A stretch of DNA of 64,000 nucleotides from Hydractinia symbiolongicarpus (GCF_029227915.1 NC_079884.1:12090001-12154000), one strand, 5' to 3'; positions 14,011-27,857 are shown, counted from the stretch's first letter. The notes: generated from the letters alone by a model not told the origin. A program made the numbers and translations.

Positions 14011-14523
14011 CAAAAAATATGGCTGAGGACTAACTCGACAAGAATTTGCAAGTAAAATTTATTTAAATACTGGTAGTTTCGTTTTATTGAAGACGATGTT
14101 GTAAATCTCACAAAAGTGGTAACTTCTTTCCCTTTCAATCAGTTTCCATCGTATTCCAGTCGTGTTCCAGTGTTTTTTTGTTTTGAAAAAAAAAAGTTTT
14201 ATTTGACTTTATAAATTATAATTTATCTACTATTTTATATGTCTGTTAACAAGAGTTATTATATACGAAGCTTTCTTACGGCTGTAAGCCTTCTTCTATG
14301 TTTTTGAAGTACATATTTTCATGCGGACGTGTAAATCATGCTTTAATATCGTCGTTAGCACGTGAACACACGTCAGTGTTTTTTTAATGAACGATAATAT
14401 TTTAAGGGGTTAAAATTTCCAGCAAAATTTTTTTGTAAATATTTTTTTTGTCAGAATTTAAGAATAGAAAACTGTTTATAAATTGTACAAAATGTGTAAA
14501 GAAAATATATATTGTCATTATTT

Positions 14524-14529
14524 AATAAA
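14524..14529 (+). terminator. RALGPS poly(A) signal
   Basis: AATAAA about 515 bp downstream of the RALGPS stop codon, in an AT-rich 3' UTR. It is the best-placed canonical signal before the inverted-repeat element at 14550. Confidence 0.55.
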
Positions 14530-14549
14530 ATCTGCATTTTGTTTCTTTA

Positions 14550-14627
14550 CAACCTCGTCCCCAGGGCTTGTTAGGCTTTTTATAATTGGACGGCCAAAAA
14601 GCCTAACAAGCCCTGGGGACGAGGTTG
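14550..14627. mobile_element. Inverted-repeat mini-element (CAACCTCG family), best copy
   Basis: A 78-bp element with perfect 32-bp terminal inverted repeats (14550-14581 and 14596-14627) around a 14-nt centre. The ends are CAACCTCGTCCCCAGGGC and its complement. The flanks are 9-bp direct repeats GTTTCTTTA (14541-14549) and GTTTCTTTG (14628-14636), identical except at the last base, consistent with a target-site duplication. No coding capacity; a MITE mobilised in trans. It sits just after the RALGPS poly(A) signal. Confidence 0.8.
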
Positions 14628-14636
14628 GTTTCTTTG

Positions 14637-17322
14637 ATCAACTGAAGTCCTGATTCTCCATCATGGATACACGCAAGGCTGGTTCTCACTGACACCAAAA
14701 CTTATGGATTTGATAGGTGCATCTTCAATTTATAATTAAGGACAAGATGAACGAAAGATGAAACTAACATTGACGGTGGAGGAAGTGGGTTACTGTTAAC
14801 AAAATGTCAATTTTTGTTTCAGGTTGTTTTATTTTACTCTGTATTCCAAAACAATGGTAAATTTTTGGTCAAATGCCCTAGATTTTAATGCGAGATATTT
14901 TTTGCGAAAATCTCGGTCAATGAAAAGAAGTACTTGGAAAAATGTCTCTCAACATTCATTTTTTGTTTTTTAACCTTTTTAACAAAAAGTGGATAAGTGA
15001 GGGTTTCATTCCTGTTTGGTGTGAAAAATTTCAGACTCAACGTATTGTGTAATACGATTGATGGAAAATGGTGACCAACTTATCTCAACTGCTATCCAAC
15101 GTCAATGCATTGTACGTTTAAATTTGAGAATAATTAACTTAAATGGTAAGAATACTGACGTCATCTCCTGCATGGTGAACTAGGGATTAAAATGGGACCA
15201 ACTTCCTACACCTAGGTCAATCCACTCGTTTCTTAAAAGCCAGGTTGATAACGTCATTAAAAAAACTTTTAAACCCCAACACCTCTGTAGCCGTTCGTAG
15301 TAAGTACATGATCCTATACATTTTCTTGATCAGCGTTGCAAGCGAACAAATTTCTATAAGTAAATTTTTTGGTAATGCACTGCTGACGTCCATAAAATTC
15401 CTAAAACAACATATATATTTTTTCATTTTTTTTTACCTAGGTGAATTTTTCCACTGGCTTATTGACTAGCATGTAGTAAATAAAACATTTCAAATAGGTG
15501 GTTTTGTTGGTTACAGCTGTTTTCTGAGCATGAACTTTGTTGTAACCTACAGAAGTGGCGAACTGTTTTAACAACATGAAAAAGTGATTGCCAGTGTTGT
15601 TATAATCTTTTCCCCAAGTTGATATCCACAATGTCAGGGTGAGCAATGTTGCAGAAAAATAAAAACTATACAAAATATCAATACAATTTCTTAAGTAAGT
15701 TTGCCTATGTGGGTTACAGGGTTAAAGAATAACGGAAACTACGAAAAAATTACAATTAGCATGTACGTGCCCACTGAGAAAAGAAGTCATGGAAGGAATA
15801 ATGTGTGTAAAGTTAAAATTGTGGTTTACAATTAGAAAAACAAGAAATCAAAACTCAAAAGTTGACATAAACAAACATATTTACTACTGAAACCAACAAT
15901 TTCGACAAAAAGATTGGACAGTGCCGATATCGTCAAGAAATAAATAATACATCAGTACAATATTGGATTACTGACATCAAAAAAGTCGGGGACAAATTAG
16001 AACCATGTGTTCATTGTATCGGATAGGTTTCTTTCTGAATCAATGTACATAACGGATCGCTTCTGTTAGTGACCAATCAATTTCTATTGTGGCGAGTCAA
16101 TTTAAGTAGCGGGCAGCTTCTGGGCCGGACCGCTTTCAACATTGATACGACGTAAATGAAGTATATGTTTACAAAAGGGTTTTCGACATATGAAAACAGG
16201 ACTGCGTCGATACGGTTCGTTATTGTTTCCATTGTACCGGATCATAAATTGGTCTTAAACAGCCAATCTTCTAAGGAGAATAAATTTAAAATCATTGTTA
16301 GTCGCATCTTCTCTGCATCGGCTTCAAAAAGTTGATCTACAGTATAAGAATTCAAAAAACATTTGTAACGTATAACCCACCTGGTATTGTAATTCACAAT
16401 TTAACACTTGGGTAAAAGCCTAAGTTAACCCATGGTATTTTTGGTACCCTTTTTAAATAAGTGCAAATTATCTTGAATTTTTAAGATAATGTTTACTCAT
16501 GCTCTTATTCACATAGCTAAGCACACTTCGGCACCATTTTGAATATCACAAAACCCATGTTAATTTTTGACTTGCATTTCGTTAAAAAAAATACTCAAGA
16601 TTACATTATATATTATCATTAAAATCTAGAAAAATACATCTTCACATTAATATATATTAAACCGTATTTACACTCAATTTTTTTTTCTCAAAAAATATAA
16701 ATCAGATTACCACAAGTAAATACCTTAATTAGTATAGCGTTAATTTTTCGCGGATTTCCTCTTAAACCATAAAACTCTGCAATTTTTTTCAAAAGCAGAG
16801 CAAAATTAGGATTAGGAGAATAGTCAACCTTGTTCTCAGGATCCTTTGCCTTTCTTACAGCTCTAATGTAACAAAGGCAAGGGATCTTAGGAACGAGGTT
16901 GGAGAACAGTGAAATCCATTGAAAAAATTTAACAAACAAAGCGTTCATTAGCGGAGCTGGAAAAATTTCGCAAAATTCATTGTTGGTGGCGCGAAAACCG
17001 CAAAAGTTAATTCCGCAAAATTAATATGTATCCAAGCTGGATTCATTTTTTTCCTATATAAACATGCGTTTCGGATGAAGGAATATAGTATCGATAAAAC
17101 ATACTACAATCTCATACCTTTTCGCGTAATTCACGGGACAACACTCCAACAGAAATGCATAACGTGATGCATCGGTTAAGCGCCAGTGCGCTTATTCAAA
17201 TTTTTGCACTAATATGGACGCTTCCTATGCATTACGTCATTGACTTAAACATAATTAAAAAAAGTTACTCTAGATTGAAAATTAATGAGTTAATAACATT
17301 CATAATATAACGAGCAATGAGT
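14637..17322. other. Intergenic gap between convergent RALGPS and STKLD1
   Basis: 2.7 kb with no supported gene. Apart from the mini-element at 16825-16901 I see only AT-rich sequence and short CGCGAAA/CGCAAAA motifs near 16965-17020. The two genes on either side point their 3' ends into this gap. Confidence 0.5.
16825..16901. mobile_element. Inverted-repeat mini-element (CAACCTCG family), second copy
   Basis: A 77-bp element with imperfect inverted repeats of about 31 bp. The left end reads CAACCTTGTTCTCAGGATCC and the right end is its near complement, ending CGAGGTTG. The flanks GAGAATAGT (16816-16824) and GAGAACAGT (16902-16910) match at 8 of 9 positions, again supporting a 9-bp target duplication. 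Non-coding. Confidence 0.75.
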
Positions 17323-20300
17323 TTATTTCTTCGCTGCGCTTCTCGGGCGAGATCGCGCTGTACCGTTTCGTACCATCCCTTCTTTAGCTTCTCCAAGTGA
17401 GACTAAAGCATTGTTGATTTGCGAGATAACATCCTGCAAAAGATAAGGGATAGAAATTGTTTTATGAAAGGGAAATGTTATTTTAGTGACTTACATCTGT
17501 TAAATGACGGGATAAACCGAAATAATGAAGTTAAAATGTACATAATATATTTTTTACATAATTTTAATATCGAAAGTGCATCTTCCTATACTAAATAGCC
17601 ATTCCAGTTAAAAAAAATACGTTTTGGGGGTTCTTTGAAAATCTCTCAACAAAGTGATTTTTCATCACCGCAAAAAACATTCCAATAGAGTACTTACACC
17701 ATTAGATGCAAACTTGAGCTTGATATCAGCTAGTAATTCGTGAACGTTTTTTCCTTTTAATTCTGTCCTGACATCCTCTATACATATTAAAAAAATGTGA
17801 GAAAAATATATATATACTTTAACAAGGTATCGAACCATTTCATCAAAATATAGATAATGACGTTTTTAGAATTGTCCATACCATACTCAGCTAGTTCAGC
17901 GACACAACATGCAAAGTTTTCAACAACTTCTTCATTGTCTTTGTGAAGTCTTAAAAAAGAAAGAAACATCATATTCGTCTCTTTTGAACTATGAGAGATC
18001 TTGTTTCATTGGTTATAGAAATTCACTTCTATCTCCATCCCATTGACTTCGGCAGATTCGGCCTCCATCCCAGTGATATTTTTTTGCTCGTTGAGCAAAA
18101 AATATGTCACCAATAGTTAAAAATTAACGCCGCCTAATAAATAGCTTAAATTTTACCATTTTTTTAAGGTACGGTTTTCTACAAGGTTAAAGTACTTTAC
18201 GCAAAGAAACCTTTAGTCTGGAGGTAAACTTTTATAAATTTACAATATGCTTTGTTGGGGATCTGTTTTGAAATTAAACTTTTGTAAATTGATAATTTTA
18301 AGTTATGTTTTGTTGGGGATTTGTTTTGAGATTAGGAAATTACTAAAATGCTTTACACGAAATTTACACGAAATGTTTAATAGCCCGTGACATTACCCGC
18401 ACATCAACTTATACCAAAACAATTTCATTTTTCTGTACTTTTAAAAACCCGTCACGGTAAATTTAAATTAGAATACAAAAGCCAAAATTTATCGTAAACA
18501 AAATAATTATAAAATACAGAATATAGTTTGTAGGAGATGTTTCGTAGGCGCTTTTAAGGAAAATTGTAGCAAATATAATCTACTTTGCCTGTTACAGACA
18601 GACATAATTTTCGTATGATTATAAGAGACTAAATAGGGTCAAATGAGATGTGACAGTAAGATCGTAAGATTCTGCAAATAACCATTTCAACATATTTTGC
18701 AGGAATAAACTTTCGCTAGAAAGCTTTTTCAAAACTTCCCGTGGGACCCTTGGCCTAAAATCAATAAATCGCGAAATTTTCATTCTTCAAAGTAAGATAT
18801 CGTACTTGTAAGCAGAGATAAGAATAACAGCACCAGGGGTGTCTCCTTCATTATGCAGAACTTCGTAGGCACTCGATTCTAAAGTATACAACGTAAGACA
18901 TTCAGTAAAAACACAAACTAAAAAAATAAAAGCATACACATTCTTATGCGAGACATTACAACCATGGTTGATCTTCGCACCGATCTTTTTACAAAATGAA
19001 ATGAACGGGTGTCTCATGAGCAAATTTTTAAGGAAGCATTGCTAAAGGTAAATTACATAACATAAGCAAAGACGATATTACCATCAGCTTCGACAATACT
19101 TGCTAAAGCCATACATGCATTCTTCACAACTTTAGCTTCCTGTACAAGAACAACAAATTAGTATATTAAAACTAGGGAGAGCAAATGGAATTACGTCATG
19201 TTGTATTAAAAGAAACCTTTTTGTGAGTTTTAAGTGCTTGCAATAACAGTTTGACTGCACCAACATCTGACATCATTTCAATGTTATCATCTGGAACAGA
19301 GACATAATGTATACATTTATATAACTGATATGTGTTGCCATTAATTCTTGCCTTACTCGATATTAAACGTTACGTGAGTTTTAATTAATTATGTGTTATG
19401 ATTATTGATGTTGGCTAGTAACGCAGATGTGAGAACAGCATAGTCTTTTCAAAGAAAAGGGAGAATAATTTCAGGAGCTGTTTCTCTTATCTGGGGACAA
19501 CAATTGTTTTAGAATTTTTTCAAAAAATACAGAATTTCTATCCGCATATGTGTACAATGAAGCAGTAAAGCCACCTCAAGCACGATATTAGGTCAACACT
19601 ACAGAAAGAAAAGGAACAATCAGAAGAATCCTACCCTCCATAGAAAGTGACCAAATTGCTGAGCAACCGGCTTCAATAAGATCTGAAACCTCATCATGAT
19701 TTTCCATTGCGCGACAAATATCTTGCAAGCCACGCTCCTCGCAAACTATCTTTGCATTCAATTCTTAACAAGAAGTAGAAACAGTTTCATATTTATATGA
19801 CCAACCAGTTCTTTATATACTTCGGGTAATTTAGTGTTATAATAATTACAATAAGTTATTATGGGCAAAGCCTCAAATATAATACCAACTAAGATCCCTA
19901 CAATTCAATAGAAATGAGTTTTCAAGCATCAAACTTCATTTTATCTTTCTGTCTTACCATCAATAGCTAAGCTCCATAACGCGCCACAGCAGTTAGTTGC
20001 AATCTCTACATTGTCAGGAAACGCTCTCATCGCAGCTAGCGTATCCTGCACTCCTCCTAGTTTTCCAATCTCCTTCGCAGCTGTTTCTGTAATAAAGAAA
20101 ATAACAAATAGATAGCTTCGCTCAAGCCATCAATATAGCTACATATACAGCAGCCATTTCTGGGTTATCTGGCTTATAGAGAGGGACTTTTCAGTTATTG
20201 TATTACAAAATAACATATTAAGAAACACAGCTATCAGTCTGTGACAGAAGGTAGCTGTAAAGGCATGTAGCAGCCATTTAAAGAAGTTTACCTATGGATA

Positions 20301-23300
20301 AATTGACACCCGTAATAAAAACGGGAACGAAATATGCGTTATGTAATAACATATAATTTAAAAAAACATCTACGCACCATCGGCAGATAATGCCATCAGT
20401 AATTGGGTTGCTGCAGCTTGAAGTTTTACAGAACTTGAATGAGACTAAATGCGAATCACAAACGTTTACATCATCGTATAAAAAATTACACTAAGACAGA
20501 AACAAATAATGCGACGATATGGATGAGGCACTACCCCACAGTGAGGATAGAATGTTCAGTTACCTTCATTGCCAAAGCAACAGGCGATATCAGTTGACGA
20601 GTATATAGAACATCGTCTTCTTCTTCAGCTAAAGATGAAAGAAGAGATGAATGAAAGTCGTCTTATTTGACTTTTCGTTACTACCTCAGTAACGTAAAGT
20701 AAGCACAAAAGATTTCTCTATACACAAAGTTTGTAGACAATCAGAATCCTACGCTACTGATTATTGTGCAGGATAGAGAATCCTATTTTTAAAGTACCGT
20801 AAGGTTGAATATATAACTCTACAACGCTCTTTTAAAATCACCTAGCAAACTTTCTTCATCATTTCGTTAACATATTCTAATTGCAGACATCACCATAGCA
20901 CTGAGCTCAGGAGTATTATGAACAGTGCAAGAACGTAAAATAAACAAATCACCAAACCTTGTGCAGCCAACGTTGCCAGTAATCTACAACCAGCTGTTTG
21001 GACTTCTTCTTTCGCTATATGTTTCCTCATGATGGAAGCTATCAATTTCTTTGCACCATTACTCACATCTTTCCCTTTCTTCACCAACTCATTCAAAGCT
21101 TTCAAAGCATTAGTTTGACATGTGGAGTTGGATTCATTGTCTTTCATGTAAGCAATCACAGCTTCTACTCCTTTCTCTTTCGGTACAGGCTTGGCCACTT
21201 TTTTCCCTTTTTTCCCTTTTACATTTTTGACAGTTTCGTCATTTTCAACTAATTTTGATCCACTAATTGCAAGACATTCTTTAACATAAGGGAGCTCCAA
21301 CAGCTCTCTGGAAAGAAAAATGCGGTTCAGAGAATGAGTGGCATATTGAAGGAAGAGAATCCGAATCTATTAGCCCCAATGAAAGAAATTTTTCGGACTT
21401 ATATGCAAACAAACAAAAATTCGAATTGTTTTTGTTATCGATATTAAAAAATTAAAAAGTATATTAACATATATGTTGATGTTTTGCCAGGGACAAAATT
21501 ACCTTAAGGGGATTAATTTTCGCGGTTTTTACGAATTTTTTCCAAAAACGCGAAAATAAGTTTCAGCGAAAAGTCGAAATACCCCTGATCCGCAAAAAAA
21601 AGTTCCCATAAAATTTCCAAATCAGCCTAAACCGCGAAAATGAAATCCCGCGAGATTTTCTCCATTTTCCGAAATTTTTAATAAAACTTGGATTTACGTT
21701 AAATCCAGAGAAATTTTAATACAAAAGACAACGATATGTTTTTTTATAATCAATGCATTATAACTTCATTTATTTAGTATTTTGAAAGATAAGATAAAAA
21801 TATATATCGCCTAATTCGCGAAAATAAGTTACCGCGAATTTTCCTTCAACACTAAATCTGCGAAAATAAATTGCCTTTTTTTTCTGCGAAATTTCAGCGA
21901 AAATAAGTCCCCGCGAAAATTAATACTAATAGCTATAGCAACTTAAAATTTTCAAAGACAAAACTTCACTCACAGTGCTGTTACTCTTTGCTGGAAATTT
22001 CTTCGAAGCATTGTTCTAATAATTTGACACAAATCTTTTGAATAAGTCTACAAACAAAAGGAGTTTATAAAGCATCACTTCTCCCTTCAGGAATCACCTA
22101 ATACATACATCTACTTACCTTGCCTACTTGTTCTAGAGCTTCTTCTAAAACTTGAGGTGATGATTTTATTTGAAATAAAATCGATGATATTTGGGAAGCC
22201 TAAATACAAGAGAAAAACACATGCATAACTTTAAAACTTTGACATACTTTAAAAGAAATTTTAAAATAATCAAACAAAACAACTGTAGGATGTTCATTTG
22301 AATAATCTAGTTTTAACAAATAGATTTTGATACGGTAGGGTACTTATTATATGGATAGAGCTTAAAGGAGAGGTCATTAACACCAAAGTCACCAAAAGTC
22401 TATTATTACGGGTAATTGAAAAATAATCACTTTATGTATCAATGCATCAATGCAAGCATGTATCTACACTAGCTTTTTATTTTTTTTCTTCTCTTAATTT
22501 CTTAATAAACTCCTAATTTACCACTTGATTGGCAGACTCAGGTACTTTAATAAAAAGTGATCAAATATGTATGACAATTCAGTGCAACCTATTTTTCCAA
22601 ATGCTCAAAGGTACCGAAATGGTAACGTTAAATTAACTAAATTAACTTGTAATCACTTACAAAAAGTACAAAAAAAATTTTTGTATCATGAAATGCAAGT
22701 TCCTTCAAACATGTTAAATCTAGCTTTGGTCATCTGGAAAAGGCTGGGCTTAGACAAATCAATGCCTTTTTTAACACAAAGCTGAATACAATATCTGCAG
22801 TATACTCACATCTAAAAATCCACAAGTAGCCATTTCTAGTAATATACATCCTAAACTCCATACATCTGATCTTTCATCATAACTGTATGAATATTGTTAG
22901 GGAAATTTATGCACAGAGTTTGCAAGAAATTGTGAGATGTATTTTATAGTGCATTAAGAAAGATGTTATTAATCATAAAATGAATACTTATTGATCTTTC
23001 TATTTTAGAAGAGAACTATTTTGGAGATCGCATTAAAAAAGGATACGGTCTTTCTAAAACTTCTGGAGCCATCCAATTCATGCTACCTAGAAAGATTAAA
23101 AGTAAACGTTAATGCATTTCATAGCTAAGCACTTCAAAATATTTTTAATACAAAGTCCCCGTAAGATTATTTTTTAGATTATAGATTTTAGATCATTTAG
23201 TAAACCTACCGACTGTTGTTCTTGTTTTTGTACGAGCGTCACCCATGATCGTAGATACACCAAAATCACCTTTAACACAACGAAAATTGTATATAGATTT

Positions 23301-26300
23301 CATTTTTATCTTAAGCAAACACTAACAAATAAAAAAAAAACAAGAAAATTAAACAGAACTATAACTGACCAATAGAAATATTTAAATCTTCAGTCATGAA
23401 TATATTACTGGGTTTGAGGTCTCTGCAAAAGAATTTTACATAAAGTTAATACAACTTATGTATAAAAGATATAAGAATGCATGTTATGTATGTCAAACTG
23501 ACCTGTGTATTACTTGTTTATTATGAACGAAAACAATTGCTTCTAACATTTGGCCAAACCATTTCTTTAAAATCTAAACGCAAAAAAATGTTATCAAAAA
23601 TCTGTTAAAAAAAGTGCTTAGTAAATTAAAACCATTTTAATCTTATAATATTATATGTTAATTTGATTATATAATAAAATATATAACAAAATAGATTAAA
23701 ATATTTTATGGTCAATTTAAAAAATAATAATAAAAGAAAAAGTATTGAAATAAAATATATTGGTCATTATCGTTATTGGAAAAAATCTAACTAGGTTTGT
23801 TAAGTAAAGTGAGTGTAAAATTTTTAATAGTAAATAATTTCAAGCATAGATATATCCTATGCAGTCCATAGCTGTAACTGAAAAATATAAGGAAGAATTG
23901 AAAATATTTTACCAATTCTTCAATAGCAGTACTTTTTGCCCTTTTTTGCTTTAAGGCTTTATCTAAGTCTCCTATAAGAAACAAAAACATGCACAAAAAT
24001 TACGACAAAGCAAATTTATAGTTTCTTTGCGTTAATCATATAGTTTTCTCAAACAATAGAAGTCCTTACCCATCTTATAATATTCCATAACAATACAAAC
24101 AAACATGGCTGATTCCTATAAAGGTAGTAGTAGATTTTATTTTAATGCTAAGAAACATCTAAGCTGTGATTTATTAAGATTAGATATAATTTCTCTGGAA
24201 GTATGACCACTACTTACGTCTTTGTCCCACGTCACAAAAAATTCTTTGTAACCACAAATGTATGGATGTTGTAATTCTTGCAAAGCCATGGCCTGAGTAA
24301 AGAATAGAATAAATAAGTAAACTATATATGAATAGCATTAAACAATTTGAGTCCTTTACATATGAAATTAAATTCCTTTCTGTTTACTTGGGATAGATTT
24401 TTACCCAAATTCCGATTAGTGTGTCATCTTACAAAGACGAGTAACCCTAATATATACTAAATAGTGTATACAAATTTTAGTTATGAAAACTGTGCAAGTT
24501 TGGTGCTACAAACTAATATTTATCAACCTCAAATGCTGGCCAGGTATAATTGATAAAGAGCTTGCTGTTGTGATTTCAACCTAAATCTTGCCACCAGATA
24601 TAATTATTGTTATAAAGATATACCTCTTTAAATGCTTTGTTAGCTTCATTCTCATCACTGCATTCAACCTGTAACACAAATACAAATTTTATATTATACT
24701 TTTAACTTTTTCATACAGAAAGGCAGTATAATGATAGAAAGGCATTCAATAATCAATGTACAAACCTAATTTTTAAGTATAAAATAAATTTAGCGTCAAG
24801 CAATCTTTTAATCATATTATGCACCAGGATTTAGTCACAGAGAAAAATTACGTTAAACTAACATTAAGACCCTGAAAAGGTGTCTAAAGTATATACTTTT
24901 AAATTTTTTAAAAGGCTTTGCTCCATCCCAAAATATTTAAATTCAAAGGTTTCGAAATTATGATATCATAAGTAATAGCAAATTTTACCATTTTCTGCAT
25001 TCACTCATCCCCAAAAGCTTAATTAAAACATTGATTTCCTTCCTTCCTTATCTAATTTTTTAAACAGGTAACTGTGTTTTAGGGAATTGGTTTAAATACA
25101 TTTTTTAATATATGAAGTTCATCATTAAAAAAACCAATTTCCTAGTTTTTGGGCTAATAAACCTGTTTTAAGCTAATTAAAAGTGTCAGATACAGCAATC
25201 TACCGTTTTTCTTGTCCATTCTTCAAAATTACCTTTAATAGTTCTTGATTAGGTATCGTTTTTTCAACTTTACAAACACACTCTATTTACAAAAACCTTT
25301 AACTTTGTTTACTGGGGTTTTGTTTGTGCAAGGCAAGTGTGTTGTCAGCATTCTTTAAACTTTGCCAAACTATTCATAATAATCATTTAATTTATTTGTA
25401 GCAAAGTAAACTTTTTTTCAACACAGGGCTGTTCAAACTGAATTATTTTAACCTGTTTCTTAGCCATGGAAAGTAAGTAGAAAATCGGTCAACAAAGCGA
25501 AATGTGATTACACAGGCGAGTGAGTTTATAATCATAAAAATTTTATTGACAAACCTCATTGCAAAAAAATCCTAAACGAAGATCTATACATTAATCCATC
25601 ATAATGTTTTTATTTTGAATAATCGAAAACAAATCTCCTTTAATGTGTTATAAATCTCTTTGAAGTCACAGGTGAATTAATAATTTACAGTGGTGAAGAG
25701 CACCAGGATCCCAATGACTATATGTGAACACAGGCCCGGAAATTTGGCAGAAACGATTGTTTCGTTTCTGCAACGTTTCCGCGAATCAAAAAAGATAGTA
25801 ACGATAAATCGTTTCCCTTGGACAATATTTCAAATCATAATAATTTTATACTATAATATATATATACATACATATATCTATATTATTATATTTTACTACC
25901 ATGGAGTACGTCTTGTCACAAACTAGAGCGATTATGAAATGGTTCTACACTTATTTATCGGTTTAAAGCTAATCGTTACAGTCGTTAACATATCGTTTCC
26001 GCAAGGTCTACTTCGCGGAATTGAAAAAACCTTTTGATCGTTTCCGTCAGCTTCAAATCACGGTAACAATGGATGATTTTCCTGGACTCCACAATTATCC
26101 AGGCCTGGAACAACAGATTAATTGAACTATGAATATTTGTGTCCTTTTCATAAAAAATATGAATCAGTTGAAAAGAAAATTCTGGAATGAATTATTTTGA
26201 GGAGGGTCCATGACTTTGATTGGGAGTTCTAGAGTATTTAATGCTCTCTTTAAGCTATGGAAATTTAATTACGGTCAGCGCTTCGCCAGACAACTCTCTG

Positions 26301-27334
26301 CAGCATCCAACAGCCTACACAGTGCGCCATCTCCCCAATTTCCCTCACATGGCTTGGGTTAACCCGGGGCTATGATAATATTTAATTGCCTTTAAGGGGA
26401 ATCGAATCCTGGTCTCGCGCACAAAGTACCAGAGTGATAACCACTAAATTAGGTTGCTACTAAAAATGCAAATGGTATGGAGCTTAAACAACATTGTATT
26501 TTGTTCTAAAAAGACCAACGTAAACTTTCTCAGTGAAGAAAAAAAAGGAAGTGCTATTTAATTCGAACCCTGCATCTCATTTTAAACTATAATATAATCT
26601 GTTTGGACGTTTACTACACTTTACCTTCTTGAGAACATACTTTTTTCCATCAGACTTGTTATCAACTAAAAACACTGAACCTTGGGCTCCTTTCCCAAGT
26701 CTTTGTTGAAGCTAAAAATAAAATATAGCATCACAAAATGATATTAAAAAACGTGAGACGTTTGCTTCTTGAACAGCTCAAATTTTGTGGTTAAAAACTA
26801 AATGCCAAGATTATCCACATCATTTTGCTTCAAAATGTCTTGGTAAATCAGCTCCCTCCTAGATTATAATTTTCGCAGTCCTACAAAAATTACTAGCTAG
26901 CTACAGACCTTGTAGTTCTCCATGTCTTAGATTAGTTCAGGCAAAATGAATATTCATTTATAACTTGATAATTAAAAGATGAAAGAGCAAACTAGCAAAC
27001 ACGATGAAAAAGAAAGTAATCGCAGCAACCTAGATCAAAACCAAATGGGTTTCGGGTGAAGCATACAATCCGAGGAGATAGTCACTGAAGTGTTTGTTTA
27101 CACTCTTTAACCGGAGAACGAAAAGTATACAACAATTCTTGCCTGTTACATGAACCTAGAACCTCATGGCCGAATTCGCGAGCATTCTGTTCTGTTCTGT
27201 TAGCTACGCTTCTTTTTAATTAAGTTAAAGTAAAGTTGATTCGTAAGTTGCAAAGAGCTGTATTTTGGGAAGATTTGGAGATTTCTTAAGATCGTTCTCA
27301 TGCCACTTACATATCGTTTTATCCAATTTTCCAT
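17323..27334 (-). CDS. STKLD1: STKLD1/SgK071-like serine/threonine kinase with C-terminal armadillo-type repeats, 24 exons, 663 aa
   Basis: N-terminal kinase domain plus helical-repeat tail, the architecture of STKLD1 (human about 680 aa). Exons, in transcript order: 27311-27334, 26625-26711, 24624-24668, 24218-24292, 24070-24115, 23913-23971, 23503-23573, 23370-23422, 23210-23269, 23047-23086, 22810-22882, 22119-22199, 21974-22047, 20958-21307, 20564-20628, 20378-20444, 19958-20086, 19635-19763, 19217-19290, 19082-19139, 18806-18878, 17882-17949, 17698-17777, 17323-17433. All are GT-AG and the sum is 664 codons. Visible kinase motifs: glycine loop GKGAQGSV (14-21), VAIK-like YVLKK (Lys36), HRDLKPSN (135-142), DFG (155-157), MAPE (179-182), SDVWSLGC. 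The catalytic set is therefore complete, although the human protein is usually treated as a pseudokinase. Exon 14 holds a Lys-rich linker, then ALW/AIWSLS armadillo-like repeats, and the tail is basic. The donor of exon 10 (GTATCC) is weak but required by frame. Confidence 0.88.
21512..21926. mobile_element. CGCGAAAAT-type inverted-repeat element in STKLD1 intron 13
   Basis: Ends read ATTAATTTTCGCGG and CCGCGAAAATTAATA, and the interior repeats the self-complementary CGCGAAAATAAG/TTCGCG motif at least eight times in both orientations. About 415 bp, no coding capacity. Shorter stretches with the same motif occur near 16965-17020, 34130-34230, 52670-52735, 53125-53215 and 54915-55005. Probably a MITE-like family; superfamily not assigned. 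Confidence 0.6.
26280..26457 (-). mobile_element. tRNA-derived SINE in STKLD1 intron 2
   Basis: On the minus strand 26457-26396 resembles a degraded tRNA. It has an A-box-like TTTAGTGGTTATCAC, then a B-box-like GGATTCGATTCCC at the expected spacing. The cloverleaf ends are not paired and the element runs on for more than 100 bp past the tRNA part, through GGGAAATTGGGGAGATGG and AGTTGTCTGG blocks. That is the layout of a tRNA-derived SINE head and body rather than a working tRNA gene. Confidence 0.6.
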
Positions 27335-27663
27335 GATCCGTGTTGTTCTAACTTAGAACCCTCGCCCCCCTTTTCGCGTCAGACCCCTAAAAGCACAATA
27401 TTTGATAAATAAAAAACTGTTGCCTTGCACATAAAATATGGTGTCACTGGGTTGATAGCTATTAGCTAGCTTTAGATGGTGAAACACAAAGATTTCTTCT
27501 ACTGTCAATGAAAAACTATTTTTTAAGAATCTGTTTTCTTCATAATAAAGTCCCCTTATATAGCCAATAAATCATTTTAGCCAAACATAACCAGGGAGCC
27601 AAAATATATAACCAACAACGGATATTACGAAGAAATAATGACAGGGATGAAAAGAAATAATGG

Positions 27664-27701
27664 ACAGGGGTGGACAAAGACAGGGGTGGACAAAGACAGT
27701 G
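27664..27701. repeat. Two-copy 17-bp tandem repeat
   Basis: GGACAAAGACAGGGGT-type units stand in tandem just upstream of the large palindrome at 27718. Confidence 0.5.
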
Positions 27702-27717
27702 GTTGGGTATGGCACTG

Positions 27718-27790
27718 CAAAGTCACATTAATACAGTTATCTTAAGATAACAAAATGTTATCTTAAGATAACTCTATTAATGTGACTTTG
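27718..27790. mobile_element. Large palindrome with TTATCTTAAGATAA cores
   Basis: Two 34-bp arms (27718-27751 and 27757-27790) are inverted copies with one mismatch, separated by 5 nt. Outer ends read CAAAGTCACATTAATA, and each arm contains its own small palindrome TTATCTTAAGATAA. A second, diverged piece with CACATTAAT and ATCTTAAGATAAC follows at 27805-27853. The pattern suggests a MITE or nested MITE pair. It abuts the end of the YqaJ fragment. Confidence 0.7.
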
Positions 27791-27857
27791 GAATGCGTGC
27801 ATATTCACATTAATTTCCTGATTGTAAGATAACTCGAGTAATCTTAAGATAACATGT

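Noticed and set aside
20998-21252. 84-codon plus-strand frame
   Set aside because: Antisense shadow of the large STKLD1 exon 14; Phe-rich because it reads the Lys-rich segment backwards.
26396-26457. tRNA gene (Val/Glu-like) on the minus strand
   Set aside because: A and B boxes are present but acceptor and anticodon stems do not pair, and the repeat continues beyond; called a SINE head.
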